64,000 nt of DNA from Candidatus Competibacter sp. (GTDB lineage: Bacteria; Pseudomonadota; Gammaproteobacteria; Competibacterales; Competibacteraceae). Where the stretch lies: the NCBI GenBank assembly GCA_029624815.1, contig JARSSH010000060.1:124001-188000 (forward strand), written 5' to 3'. Within the stretch, counting starts at the first letter, position 1; each line of letters begins with the position of its first letter. Below are positions 51,022 to 60,196 of the stretch, one piece after another. The position numbers and the translations under genes were made by a program. The notes under the pieces were generated by a model. It did not search any database. It saw only the letters and a list, made by a program, of their open reading frames with translations, and was not told the DNA's origin.

Positions 51022-52213
51022 TGTCTATACTCCGTGCTTCTGCAACGATACGCCCCGCTTTCTCTTCTTCTTCTGGTGTTTCGATGATATGTCCGCCTTT
51101 GCGTAGATTCTCTTCAACTAATTCGAGAGCGAAAGCCTTCATGATCTCGTAGGCGTGGCTAGTGACGATAATAGTTAAGCTAGGATAGTATTCTTTTGCC
51201 AGTTTCTTGAGGTCATAAAGTAATCGATACCGCCATTGAGTATGAAGATGCACGTCGACTTCGTCAATCAATAACAGCGTATTTCGAGTCATGTGCGCGC
51301 CGATGCGTAGAAACATCTGAACTAGGCTCTTTTCTCCGCTGCTCAATCGATCAAGGCGGTGTTCATAATTTTCAGTAACGATGACGGCTTCTGGCGGATC
51401 CTTACGCACACCTTTCAAATAGGTGCTAGATCCATGGAATACACGTTGGTTTACAATCTTAACCGCTTTATCGAAGCGACCATCATCCAACCATTTAAGC
51501 CAAATCAACAAATTGTCTAAAGACTCATTCCATACGCGACCTTCTACAGCAAAGTTATGCACTGGATAGTAACCCCAACCTTTTGGGGTAGTGATAGAGC
51601 GTTCCATGTCTCGCACCGGTATGATGTCACGGTAAGCCGAAAAATAGAGCAGTGTAGGGTAAGTCAATGGATCGCCTTCAAAAATTTGCTGGCGTTCTCC
51701 GATACCGTAGCCAATCAGCGCGGTGAAATCCTTTATCCATTCACTGCTAATACCAATGGCTTCCATACGACCAGAAGCTAAACGGCGGAAACCACCACGC
51801 TGCCAAACACTAGCTCCAATACGCTTTAGATCGCTTTCACCCCAAGCCCGCAAGGCAGTATCTTCTCCCAAACGGCCTGCCAGCAACGAAAGCAAGACAG
51901 TTTCCTTGCGGCCATTGTGGTTCAGCTTGACCCGAATATCCCATTGTGCCCGACCAGAACCATGATCCAAATCTTCAAAGCCAAACTCATCTAATTCGGT
52001 TTGACCGAGCATATTCATCATGGCGACTAAAATTTCTAAAACTGTAGTTTTGCCGCGTCCGTTTTTGGATACCATCAAAAACAGATTACAAGGCTCATCT
52101 TCAGCATCAGTAAAATCAAACTCTTCTAATCGATACTGAAAGGGACCAATACGATCCAAGGTAAGGCGAATCGGGGCGAACTCTTCTATGAGGGTATTTT
52201 CTATCACTGCCAC
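51002..52213 (-). CDS. ABC-type AAA ATPase (AAA_15/AAA_21-like), partner of the DUF4435 protein
   Basis: A 403-residue soluble SMC/ABC-like ATPase. Walker A is SKNGRGKT at residues 49-56, the signature is LSSGEKS at 290-296, Walker B is TLLLIDEVDVHLHTQWRYR from 312, and the switch histidine is in IIVTSHAYEI. Walker A starts with serine where glycine or alanine is usual. No coiled-coil arm is evident, so it is the compact type found in PARIS AriA and OLD-like systems. The GTG start lies two bases from the stop of the preceding FtsK-fusion gene. It probably senses a trigger and controls the TOPRIM partner. Confidence 0.85.
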   Translation of the reverse strand: MAVIENTLIEEFAPIRLTLDRIGPFQYRLEEFDFTDAEDEPCNLFLMVSKNGRGKTTVLEILVAMMNMLGQTELDEFGFEDLDHGSGRAQWDIRVKLNHNGRKETVLLSLLAGRLGEDTALRAWGESDLKRIGASVWQRGGFRRLASGRMEAIGISSEWIKDFTALIGYGIGERQQIFEGDPLTYPTLLYFSAYRDIIPVRDMERSITTPKGWGYYPVHNFAVEGRVWNESLDNLLIWLKWLDDGRFDKAVKIVNQRVFHGSSTYLKGVRKDPPEAVIVTENYEHRLDRLSSGEKSLVQMFLRIGAHMTRNTLLLIDEVDVHLHTQWRYRLLYDLKKLAKEYYPSLTIIVTSHAYEIMKAFALELVEENLRKGGHIIETPEEEEKAGRIVAEARSIDNGESEK

Positions 52214-52214
52214 A

Positions 52215-53726
52215 TCACGTTCTCCCCTTTACAGTTTTTACAGCCAGCGCGATGTCGTCTATCGTGACGTAAACGCCATGTACCCGTTTGATGGGTTGTC
52301 CAATAAGGCGAACCAACATGTCACCACGCCCCAGCAAAAGTTCAGCGCCATGATCATCAAGGATGATGCGCGATTCAGAGGCTTTCTGAACAGTGAGGGC
52401 AATACGTGAGGGAATATTACTGCGTAAAAGCCCGCTGAATGTTTCAGCATCGGGGCGTTGAGTAGCCAGTACCAGATGAATGCCTGCTGATCGAGCTTTT
52501 TGCGCCAGTCTGACCAATAAAGATTCGATCTCTTCATTCTGCATCACCAAGTCAGCCATTTCTTCAACAAAAATAACGATGCGGGGTAGGTTTAATCGGT
52601 GTGAGCGTCGCGCTTCGTCTATATCACGGACGCCAGCTTTGACTAACTGTTCTTCCCTGATTCCCATTTCAGCCACTAAATGACCCAGGATTTCCGCAGC
52701 ATCGCCAGCATTGGTTACAACCTGATTGGCGTAAAGGTGTGGAATACCTTGATAGCTGTTGAATTCCACTCGCTTGGGATCGATCAAGCAGACTTGTAAA
52801 TCAGCGGGTGAGCAACTATGCAACAATGAGATCAGTAGTGCATGAAGAGTAACGCTTTTGCCACTACCAGTAGTGCCACCTACTAATAGATGAGGGGCTT
52901 CAGCCAGATCAAAGTCAAATGGATCGCCCATAACATCCACGCCTGGATAAACCGGCAATCGCCACTCAGAATTACGGTTTTGCAACCAAGTACGCAACTC
53001 TGCTCCAGAAAAACGCTGCCAAGCTTCAGATGAGCGGGGAATATCCAAGTTCATGGTTCTCGACTCGTCAGTACCAGAACTTAACGCTCCTTGGTTGCCA
53101 AGGCCCAAAATAAAACCCAGTTTTTGCAACCCTTTATTAAGACGGTCGCGGTCATTAACATCGGCTAGATAGAGTCGGTAGCGGGTCAGCCGCGCTCCTT
53201 CCTGGATTTGTCGTATTTCTGCTTGAACACCGATGTCACGTAAGGCGCTCTCAATACTGGACTGGTCTAGCGGTTTATCACTAATCGTTTGTGCAGACTG
53301 GCGCAGATCGGAAAGTAATTCCTGGTATAAATATTCGTGAAAATCGTGAGATTCCCTCCAAGATGTGGCGAATTCGCGTAAACCTCGACGGATATGGCGT
53401 TGCAGATACTTTGCATAACGCTCGTCATCACCGAACAGGTTTTCATTGTGATAGACGCTTAACAATGCGCAGAATAGATCAGTAAAGTCTTCTGGTTGAG
53501 CTTTATTATCTTGGCCGGTAAGCTGCTCGAAACTGTATTCACTACCAATTGAATCCCTTCGATCCAGACCCTCGTCTGGTGGTGTGGAAAACTTTAATGA
53601 ACGGGTCAGTGCTAGACGTAGTATAGGCCACTTTGGAGTAGAGGTTGATGTACGTAAGCCCAGGCCTTTATTCTGTATGCGTTTGATAATTTCTTCATCG
53701 CTAGCACTGGTGTAAACTTTGGCCAT
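52215..53726 (-). CDS. DndE-like domain fused to an FtsK/HerA-type DNA translocase
   Basis: A 503-residue protein. Residues about 25-125 (RTSTSTPKWPILRLALTRSL, then GSEYSFEQLTGQ, then KYLQRHIRRGLREF) follow the pattern of DndE, the small nicked-DNA-binding protein of the phosphorothioation complex. From about 255 an FtsK motor follows: Walker A GGTTGSGKSVT (283-293), IDPKRVEFNSYQGIPHL, Walker B RIVIFVEEMADLVM (382-395), ATQRPDAETFSGLLRSNIPS and LDDHGAELLLGRGDML. No membrane segments or gamma domain are present. It lies two bases after dndD. The DndE match is by eye and needs profile confirmation; the FtsK call is firm. Confidence 0.8.
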   Translation of the reverse strand: MAKVYTSASDEEIIKRIQNKGLGLRTSTSTPKWPILRLALTRSLKFSTPPDEGLDRRDSIGSEYSFEQLTGQDNKAQPEDFTDLFCALLSVYHNENLFGDDERYAKYLQRHIRRGLREFATSWRESHDFHEYLYQELLSDLRQSAQTISDKPLDQSSIESALRDIGVQAEIRQIQEGARLTRYRLYLADVNDRDRLNKGLQKLGFILGLGNQGALSSGTDESRTMNLDIPRSSEAWQRFSGAELRTWLQNRNSEWRLPVYPGVDVMGDPFDFDLAEAPHLLVGGTTGSGKSVTLHALLISLLHSCSPADLQVCLIDPKRVEFNSYQGIPHLYANQVVTNAGDAAEILGHLVAEMGIREEQLVKAGVRDIDEARRSHRLNLPRIVIFVEEMADLVMQNEEIESLLVRLAQKARSAGIHLVLATQRPDAETFSGLLRSNIPSRIALTVQKASESRIILDDHGAELLLGRGDMLVRLIGQPIKRVHGVYVTIDDIALAVKTVKGRT

Positions 53727-53728
53727 TA

Positions 53729-55765
53729 TTACGCTACCTTGGAAAACAGTGATTCGCGTAATGGGTTGGTATTTTCACCACTTGCATTGGCTAATCGGTA
53801 TTCACAGTACACATGAGGTTTGAGGATTTGATATTTTTCATGATCAAGCTCGGAATCAGTAGGTAAAATAATGACTTGATCACCTGCGTTGGGGTAATAG
53901 CGAGTTAATAAATTGATCTGATGTTCGCGGTCAATCCGAGCTAATGGAGTATCAATAACCACTGGAACTGATCTACCAGAGACATCCTTTAACGCCCACA
54001 GCAAAGCGGTAGCAATAAGCTGTTTCATTCCAGAAGACATACTTGCCATACCTACCGGTTCATCACTGGCGTTCAAGTAATGAAGATCGAATGATTCTCC
54101 AACTTTAATATGCGTAATTTGATGATGAGATGTCATTAATTCTGCAAACCGCCGGTTAATAGCTTCTTCAATATCCTTGCGGCGACGCGATTTAAGCTCT
54201 TGCTTATAAGATCGAAATAGGCGCTGTAAGGTTGTAGCAAGATCGACTCTTTTCTGACGCTCTCGATCCAACTGGATTGCAGACTCCTGTTGTTTTATTT
54301 CCTGTTGTTTATTATCAATCGCACGTTCTTTTTCTTGTTGCTCCTTTTTTAAATCGCGCAGTCGATCTCGCAACGTATCACGTTGTTGCTCAAGTTCGGT
54401 ATTTTGTTCTTGTCGAGCTTGATAAGCACGTTGCTCGTCACCCGAAAGGCTACTCATGTCATCTAACTTACTCTGAATACCTTCCAAGTCTCGCTTAAGC
54501 TGGCTAATTTGGCGTAAATCGTCGATAGCTCGCTGTCGCTGGTTATCAGCCAGTTGATAGTAATTGAGACGTTTCATTAGGTGGGCAGCTAGAGTTGGGT
54601 CCAGTCGCATTAAACCATCACTTATATCTTCAGGATCGCTTTCATAAGAGCGAAGAATACGTAAAAGTTTTTTACGATAGAACTCTCGTTGCTGTTGGCT
54701 GAGTGGCAACTGATAATGAGGTGGCTCATCCAGAAGACGTACAGGAAGAGCGTTCAATAAAACCTGAACCTCCTGTGCCAAACCGCCAGCCTGGCTATCA
54801 GTGAGCCTACGTAGATCCGTTGCAGCTTTGCTAACCAATCCAGGATTAAAAAGCAGAGGCGCATCAATGGGTAGACGGTTAGCAAGATCGGAGCTTGTAG
54901 TTTCTAACTGTTCTGAAATACGCTGCTTATCATTCTTATATATTGCCTCGTTACGCTGATGTACAAAAGCCTGTTGATTTTCCAAATAACGCCGATTTCG
55001 ACTGATACTTTTTTCCAAAATGGTAAGCTCTTCACTCAATTCATCAATTTTCTGGCTAAACTCCTTTTGTTCCGCTTGCAGTAAATTCAAACTTCCTTGT
55101 AGTGCAACCCGTTGTGTTTCTAGGTTGGATTCTGATTTTTCCCGACGCCAAGCGGTAACGGTTTTTCCTATATATTCTTCCAGCACATCAATGTCGGCAA
55201 TATCAAGAATTTTCTCGACCTGTGCTAACTGGCCTTCCCGATTGGCTTCAGCGAGTCGTTGTACCTGCTCACCGTCGTAAAAGAAAAACGAGATGAAGTC
55301 CTTAGGTAGCCGTCGCTCCAGAAAATCATCCGCTTCATCATCTTCTAAAGGGTCAGCGAAGTCTAGCGTAACTCTCAGAACGTCTTCACAGCCACCGCGA
55401 CCGTCCAAACGCCAACGACGCTGTGCGGTTACCTTACCCTCGGGTTCACGCCAATCAATGGAAATGCCAAATTCCGTTTGGCCTTCACGCCGCGCTTGGC
55501 GATTGAATATACCTAACCACTCATCGCCCATGCCTAGCAGATAGTTCATTACGCTTGGCTTTCGACCCACCTGAAGCGCAGACCGTAAACTTTCATGGGG
55601 TCCGAGAAACAGGAGTTTCAAGCTGTTGATGAAGCTCGTCTTGCCGAAACCGTTACGCCCCCCAATCAATACAACGTTACGTCCATCGTTAGGCAGCGTC
55701 AGATCGAATATCTGTTCACCGTAATACGAAAACAAATTATGGATGCGAATCTGTTCAAAGATCAT
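53729..55765 (-). CDS. dndD: DNA phosphorothioation protein DndD (SMC-like ATPase)
   Basis: A 678-residue SMC/Rad50-like ATPase of the phosphorothioate-modification complex. MIFEQIRIHNLFSYYGEQIF and Walker A GGRNGFGKTSF (35-45) open the protein. SFFFYDGEQVQRLAEA is typical of DndD. Two long coiled-coil arms (about 190-270 and 415-515) flank a hinge. The C-terminal half has the signature MASMSSGMKQLIATALLWAL and Walker B VPVVIDTPLARID. I chose the ATG giving MIFEQIRI, which overlaps the dndC stop by 11 bases; the upstream frame extension reads over dndC and is not coding. Confidence 0.9.
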   Translation of the reverse strand: MIFEQIRIHNLFSYYGEQIFDLTLPNDGRNVVLIGGRNGFGKTSFINSLKLLFLGPHESLRSALQVGRKPSVMNYLLGMGDEWLGIFNRQARREGQTEFGISIDWREPEGKVTAQRRWRLDGRGGCEDVLRVTLDFADPLEDDEADDFLERRLPKDFISFFFYDGEQVQRLAEANREGQLAQVEKILDIADIDVLEEYIGKTVTAWRREKSESNLETQRVALQGSLNLLQAEQKEFSQKIDELSEELTILEKSISRNRRYLENQQAFVHQRNEAIYKNDKQRISEQLETTSSDLANRLPIDAPLLFNPGLVSKAATDLRRLTDSQAGGLAQEVQVLLNALPVRLLDEPPHYQLPLSQQQREFYRKKLLRILRSYESDPEDISDGLMRLDPTLAAHLMKRLNYYQLADNQRQRAIDDLRQISQLKRDLEGIQSKLDDMSSLSGDEQRAYQARQEQNTELEQQRDTLRDRLRDLKKEQQEKERAIDNKQQEIKQQESAIQLDRERQKRVDLATTLQRLFRSYKQELKSRRRKDIEEAINRRFAELMTSHHQITHIKVGESFDLHYLNASDEPVGMASMSSGMKQLIATALLWALKDVSGRSVPVVIDTPLARIDREHQINLLTRYYPNAGDQVIILPTDSELDHEKYQILKPHVYCEYRLANASGENTNPLRESLFSKVA

Positions 55766-57098
55766 CGGCCGGATCAGCCTTGTATGCCTGTTTGACTGCT
55801 TTATCGATGAGATCACGGACGGCGGTTTGTAGACCGGACTTAGCACCGTGTTTATCCAAAGAAGGAAACTGGTCACGCACCAAGCGTAACAATTCTTTTG
55901 GTAAATCAGGATGAACATCACTTTCTACTGCCAGTCGCTCCAGTAAATCCTCATCCGCAGGTATATCAGCAGTGGATTTTTTCATCATGTTGATCTCCCT
56001 GCCGTAACGAATTGTTAACTGATAGGCAGTTTGAGAAAAATCGAAGTCTTTAGTCCATTGTTCTTGAATATAGACTAAATCTTCGTCAGAGATTAACTCA
56101 AAATTTACATCCCGCTCTTTTTCCAGAAGGCGTTCGAGAATGATTTTACGTGCTTCGGGAGTAAATGGGCCGGGGCCAGTAGTATTATCGCGCCGTACTG
56201 AACTACGGTAGCGCGTATCTTCACGAATTTGCTTGAGCCAATCACGAAACTCGCTGAGTGGTTTCATCCAGGTTTCGCCGGATTCAATGAAGCCCTGCAT
56301 GGATTTGTCCTGTTTGACTACTGTACAAGTCCAGCAGCCAAAGCGGCTGCCGCCACAGGATGGAGTATTCAAATCTAATACGACAGGGCACTCGCCGCCA
56401 CTGGCCTGCCGGTAAAGTTCCAGCATGTAATTGTGATTACCACCCCACGGCGGAGAGTTGTGGGTAAATAGATATTCCCAGACCTCATCAGTGCTCCAGT
56501 CCGCGATTGGCGTCATCACCAAAGCATTAGGAATCTCGTGATGCGGATTCAGTTGCCTGTCATTACCTTCCCTAGCTTGCATGCGTGTGCGGCGGCTATC
56601 GCTCTCATCCAAACGAGTACCAAGCAACAGGATAACGCTACCATACTGCCGGGTAATCTCGTCTATGGCACGGCGCGAAGGCTTGATTTTCATATTGCTG
56701 GTGCACCATCGAAACCAGCGGGTAGGGGATGGGTAACCCTTACCTATGAGATTACCCCAAAAGCTTTCTTTGGCAGTGGGTTTGACTAAGCGAACGCTTA
56801 ATGTCAAACCACGAGTAAGTGAGTCGCTCTCAATAAGTTTCAGTGTGTGTTCGATGTATTTCGAAATGTTCGGAGCTTCAACCCGAGTATCCGAGGAGAT
56901 CACGAAAACAGACTTTCTGGCTCGGCTCTCAAGTTGCAGCAGCATTTCATATACCAACTGCAACACGAGAGTCGAGTCTTTACCGCCAGAATAGGCCACT
57001 ACCCAAGGACGGTCATCGGCCAGGAATTGCTTGATGAGCAATTCCAACGTGGATGTCCCTAAGCTTGGCTGTAAAACATCCGTGCGGATGGCTTCCAT
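55755..57098 (-). CDS. dndC: DNA phosphorothioation protein DndC (PP-loop sulfurtransferase)
   Basis: A 447-residue PAPS-reductase-like ATP pyrophosphatase that activates and transfers sulphur to the DNA backbone. The PP-loop is VVAYSGGKDSTLVLQL (SGGKDS 37-42). FRWCTSNMKIKPSRR (C132) and the cluster C237, C248, GSRFGCWTCTVVKQ (C255, C258) are DndC hallmarks and candidate [4Fe-4S] ligands. VWEYLFTHNSPPWGG is also typical. The ATG overlaps the ahcY stop (TAATG). No dndA or dndB is present, so sulphur would come from a housekeeping cysteine desulfurase. Base usage is AT-richer than ahcY. Confidence 0.92.
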   Translation of the reverse strand: MEAIRTDVLQPSLGTSTLELLIKQFLADDRPWVVAYSGGKDSTLVLQLVYEMLLQLESRARKSVFVISSDTRVEAPNISKYIEHTLKLIESDSLTRGLTLSVRLVKPTAKESFWGNLIGKGYPSPTRWFRWCTSNMKIKPSRRAIDEITRQYGSVILLLGTRLDESDSRRTRMQAREGNDRQLNPHHEIPNALVMTPIADWSTDEVWEYLFTHNSPPWGGNHNYMLELYRQASGGECPVVLDLNTPSCGGSRFGCWTCTVVKQDKSMQGFIESGETWMKPLSEFRDWLKQIREDTRYRSSVRRDNTTGPGPFTPEARKIILERLLEKERDVNFELISDEDLVYIQEQWTKDFDFSQTAYQLTIRYGREINMMKKSTADIPADEDLLERLAVESDVHPDLPKELLRLVRDQFPSLDKHGAKSGLQTAVRDLIDKAVKQAYKADPADDL

Positions 57099-58516
57099 TA
57101 ATAGCGATAATTCTCCGCCTTATACGGTCCATCTACCGCGACGCCAATATACGCAGCCTGCTCCGGCGTGAGCGTGGTCAGTCTGGCGCCGATCCGATCC
57201 AAATGCAGCCGGGCCACCTTTTCGTCCAGATGCTTGGGCAGCACGTAGACTTTGTTTTCGTACTGACCGCCACGAGTGAACAGCTCGATCTGCGCCAGCA
57301 CCTGATTGGTGAAGGAGTTGGACATCACGAAGCTGGGGTGGCCGGTGGCGCAGCCCAAGTTCACCAGACGCCCCTCGGCCAGCAGGATAATGCGCTTGCC
57401 GTCGGGGAAAATGATGTGATCCACCTGCGGCTTGATGTTTTCCCAGCGATGCTGCCTGAGGTTGGCCACTTCGATTTCGGAATCGAAATGGCCGATGTTG
57501 CAGACGATGGCCTGATTTTTCATCCGTGCCATGTGATTGTGAGCGATGACGCCGACATTACCGGTGGCGGTGACAAAAATGTCGGCCTTGTCCGCCGCGT
57601 CGTCCATCGTGACCACCCGATAACCCTCCATCGCCGCCTGCAGGGCGCAAATCGGGTCGATTTCGGTGATCCACACCGTCGCGCCCAAGCCTTTAAGCGA
57701 CTGCGCGCAGCCCTTGCCCACGTCGCCGTAGCCCAGCACCACCGCGATCTTGCCGGCGATCATCACATCGGTGGCGCGCTTGATGCCGTCCACCAGCGAT
57801 TCGCGGCAACCGTAGAGATTATCGAACTTGGATTTGGTGACCGAGTCGTTGACGTTGATGGCGGGGAAGGGCAGCCGGCCCTCTTTCTCCATCGTGTACA
57901 GACGATGGACGCCGGTCGTCGTCTCCTCGGTCACCCCCTTGATATTCGCCTGGATCTTTGAGTACCAACCGGGTTGGCTTTCCAACCGTTTGCCGATGGC
58001 GGCAAACAGAACCTGCTCTTCCTCGCAGCTTGGATTGGCAATCAGCGAGCGGTCCCGTTCCGCCCGGACGCCGAGCGTGACCAGCAAAGTCGCGTCGCCG
58101 CCATCGTCCAGGATCATGTTCGGCGTGCCGCCGTCGTGCCATTCCAGGATGCGATGCGTAAAATCCCAGTACTCGTCCAGCGATTCGCCCTTGTAGGCGA
58201 ACACCGGAATGCCGTCGGCGGCGATGGCGGCGGCGGCGTGATCCTGAGTCGAGAAAATGTTGCAAGAGGCCCAGCGCACGTCCGCGCCCAGTTCGGCCAG
58301 GGTTTCGATCAGAACGGCGGTCTGGATGGTCATGTGCAGCGAGCCGGCGATGCGGGCGCCCTTGAGCGGCTGCCGGTCCCGGTATTCGGCCCGGATCGCC
58401 ATCAGGCCGGGCATCTCGGTTTCGGCGATGGCGATTTCCTTGCGGCCCCAGTCCGCCAGGGCGATATCGGCGACATGAAAGTCAACGGTGGTTTTTTCGC
58501 GCACGACGGCGTTCAT
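57098..58516 (-). CDS. ahcY: S-adenosylhomocysteinase
   Basis: A 472-residue NAD-containing hydrolase that splits S-adenosylhomocysteine into adenosine and homocysteine, removing the inhibitor of methyltransferases. [63 protein letters not shown] (NAD site) and the C-terminal KAENYRY are all present. The ATG giving [17 protein letters not shown] has GGAG eight bases upstream. An SAH riboswitch precedes it; metK is upstream. The stop overlaps the dndC start. Confidence 0.98.
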   Translation of the reverse strand: MNAVVREKTTVDFHVADIALADWGRKEIAIAETEMPGLMAIRAEYRDRQPLKGARIAGSLHMTIQTAVLIETLAELGADVRWASCNIFSTQDHAAAAIAADGIPVFAYKGESLDEYWDFTHRILEWHDGGTPNMILDDGGDATLLVTLGVRAERDRSLIANPSCEEEQVLFAAIGKRLESQPGWYSKIQANIKGVTEETTTGVHRLYTMEKEGRLPFPAINVNDSVTKSKFDNLYGCRESLVDGIKRATDVMIAGKIAVVLGYGDVGKGCAQSLKGLGATVWITEIDPICALQAAMEGYRVVTMDDAADKADIFVTATGNVGVIAHNHMARMKNQAIVCNIGHFDSEIEVANLRQHRWENIKPQVDHIIFPDGKRIILLAEGRLVNLGCATGHPSFVMSNSFTNQVLAQIELFTRGGQYENKVYVLPKHLDEKVARLHLDRIGARLTTLTPEQAAYIGVAVDGPYKAENYRY

Positions 58517-58616
58517 AACGTACACTCCATACGGTTTTGAACGGGCGCGGTTGGCTGGTGAAAACCGTGCCATGCCAAGCCTGACGGCAAAAACCGTTGC
58601 AGCGCCCCTTGGCATG
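58517..58616 (-). promoter_or_regulatory. S-adenosylhomocysteine (SAH) riboswitch
   Basis: On the minus strand the aptamer has a 9-bp P1 (catgccaag at 58571-58579 with its complement at 58608-58616), the conserved GGGGCGCTGCAACGG and the closing CGTCAGGCTTGG, matching the SAH riboswitch consensus. The platform is striking. ACGGTTTT occurs once in the aptamer (58590-58597) and once after it (58561-58568). Both copies are complementary to AAAACCGT (58531-58538), two bases before the ribosome-site region (GGAG 58525-58528). SAH would favour the aptamer and turn ahcY on. Confidence 0.9.
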
Positions 58617-58638
58617 GGGGCGGAAATTTGGAGAGGCC

Positions 58639-59799
58639 TTACAATCCGGCCGCGTCCCGCAGCGCTTCGGCCCGATCGGTGCGTTCCCAGGTAAATTCCG
58701 GCTCCTCGCGGCCGAAGTGGCCGTAAGCGGCGGTCTTGCGGAAAATCGGCCGGATCAGGTCGAGCATTTTCACCAGTCCGTAGGGCCGCAGATCGAAGTG
58801 GCCGCGCACGATTTCCACTAGCCGGTCTTCGTCGATTTTGCCGGTGCCGAAGGTGTTGACGCTGATCGAGGTCGGTTCGGCCACGCCGATCGCGTAGGAC
58901 ACCTGGATCTCGCATTTGTCGGCCAAGCCGGCGGCGACGATGTTCTTGGCGACGTAGCGACCCGCGTAGGCGGCGGAACGGTCGACCTTGGATGGATCCT
59001 TGCCGGAGAAAGCGCCGCCGCCGTGATGGGCCGAGCCGCCATAGGTATCGACGATGATCTTGCGCCCGGTCAGCCCGCAGTCGCCCACCGGCCCGCCGAT
59101 GACGAAGCTGCCGGTCGGGTTGATGTGGTACTGGGTGTGCTTGTCCAGCCATCCGGCCGGTAGCACCGGCAAGATGATATTCTCCATCACCGCCTCGCAC
59201 AGCAGCTTGTAGCTGATGTCGGCATCGTGTTGGGTGGACAGCACCACCGCCTCGACCCCCACCACGGTGTTGCCTTGGTAGCGGAAGGTGATCTGGCTCT
59301 TGGCATCGGGCCGCAGCCAGGGCAGCACGCCGCTCTTGCGCATCTCCGCCTGCCGCTGCACCAGTCGGTGCGCGTAGGTGATTGGGGCCGGCATCAACAC
59401 GTCGGTTTCGTTGCAGGCATAACCGAACATGAGACCCTGGTCGCCGGCGCCCTGCTCTTCCGGTTTGTCGCGATTCACGCCCTGGGCGATGTCGACCGAC
59501 TGCTTGCCGATGCAGGACAGCACCGCGCAGGTGGCGCCGTCGAAGCCGACATTGGAGTTGTCGTAACCGATGCCGATCACGGTATCGCGCACGATCCGAT
59601 CGAAATCCACCCAGGCCGACGTGGTGATTTCGCCGGCCAGCACCACCACGCCGGTTTTGATCAGGGTTTCGCAGGCGACGCGGGCCTTGGGATCCTCGGC
59701 GAGCACCGCGTCGAGGACCGCGTCGGAAATCTGGTCGGCGATTTTGTCCGGATGTCCTTCGGAAACGGATTCGGAGGTGAACAGATGAGTTCGGCTCAT
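58639..59799 (-). CDS. metK: S-adenosylmethionine synthase
   Basis: A 386-residue enzyme making S-adenosylmethionine from methionine and [40 protein letters not shown] (ATP/substrate loop) and [19 protein letters not shown] are diagnostic. It is the first gene of the metK-ahcY-(cassette)-metF cluster. Confidence 0.98.
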   Translation of the reverse strand: MSRTHLFTSESVSEGHPDKIADQISDAVLDAVLAEDPKARVACETLIKTGVVVLAGEITTSAWVDFDRIVRDTVIGIGYDNSNVGFDGATCAVLSCIGKQSVDIAQGVNRDKPEEQGAGDQGLMFGYACNETDVLMPAPITYAHRLVQRQAEMRKSGVLPWLRPDAKSQITFRYQGNTVVGVEAVVLSTQHDADISYKLLCEAVMENIILPVLPAGWLDKHTQYHINPTGSFVIGGPVGDCGLTGRKIIVDTYGGSAHHGGGAFSGKDPSKVDRSAAYAGRYVAKNIVAAGLADKCEIQVSYAIGVAEPTSISVNTFGTGKIDEDRLVEIVRGHFDLRPYGLVKMLDLIRPIFRKTAAYGHFGREEPEFTWERTDRAEALRDAAGL

Positions 59800-59800
59800 G

Positions 59801-59813
59801 GGATAACGTATCC
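59801..59813 (-). promoter_or_regulatory. Short hairpin covering the metK ribosome site
   Basis: GGATA-CGT-TATCC is a perfect five-base-pair stem ending one base before the metK ATG. Its left arm contains the GGA of the AAGGA ribosome site. Small but exactly placed; it might modulate metK translation. No SAM riboswitch is recognisable in the leader (59814-60000). Confidence 0.4.
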
Positions 59814-60084
59814 TTCAAACAAGGGCGGCAAGCAGAGTTCCGTTCGTCGAAATGGCGACGGTCACCTAAAAACGGTAAGTCTAACCGGAAAATACTGCAT
59901 TTTCACCCTAATTCATTATGCAATTTAGTTATTTGATGATTGAAAATCGATAGCATCGCACCAACGGTTTCAAGCGGTCTGTCGACTGTCGCCCCGCGGC
60001 TTGGCCGCCATGGAAAAAATCCGGGAGTCCGGGAGTAAAGAAGGCGTGATACCGTTTCTCAATAGATTTTATGATTCAGAGGGG

Positions 60085-60164
60085 TAGGGCGGGTTAGGGC
60101 GTCGGCCCGTAACCCGCCGATTTGATTGTGACTTCGGCGGGTTACGCTGCGCTAACCCGCCCTA
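60085..60164. repeat. Nested palindromic element (MITE/REP-like)
   Basis: Outer arms tagggcgggttag (60085-60097) and ctaacccgcccta (60152-60164) are perfect 13-bp complements. Inner arms taacccgccga (60110-60120) and tcggcgggtta (60134-60144) are perfect 11-bp complements. The repeated GGCGGGTTA core is typical of dispersed intergenic elements in gammaproteobacteria. The remainder of the 59814-60196 gap holds no gene that I see. Confidence 0.8.
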
Positions 60165-60196
60165 CGCGGGAAATATAAAACTTACCGGGAATTGGT

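Noticed and set aside
50158-52213. A firm call of a PARIS system
   Set aside because: Motifs and order resemble AriA/AriB, but sequence identity cannot be judged here and the dnd context is atypical, so it is reported as a hypothesis.
59814-60084. A SAM riboswitch before metK
   Set aside because: I could not find the conserved core of any SAM riboswitch class; only a small hairpin at the ribosome site is present.
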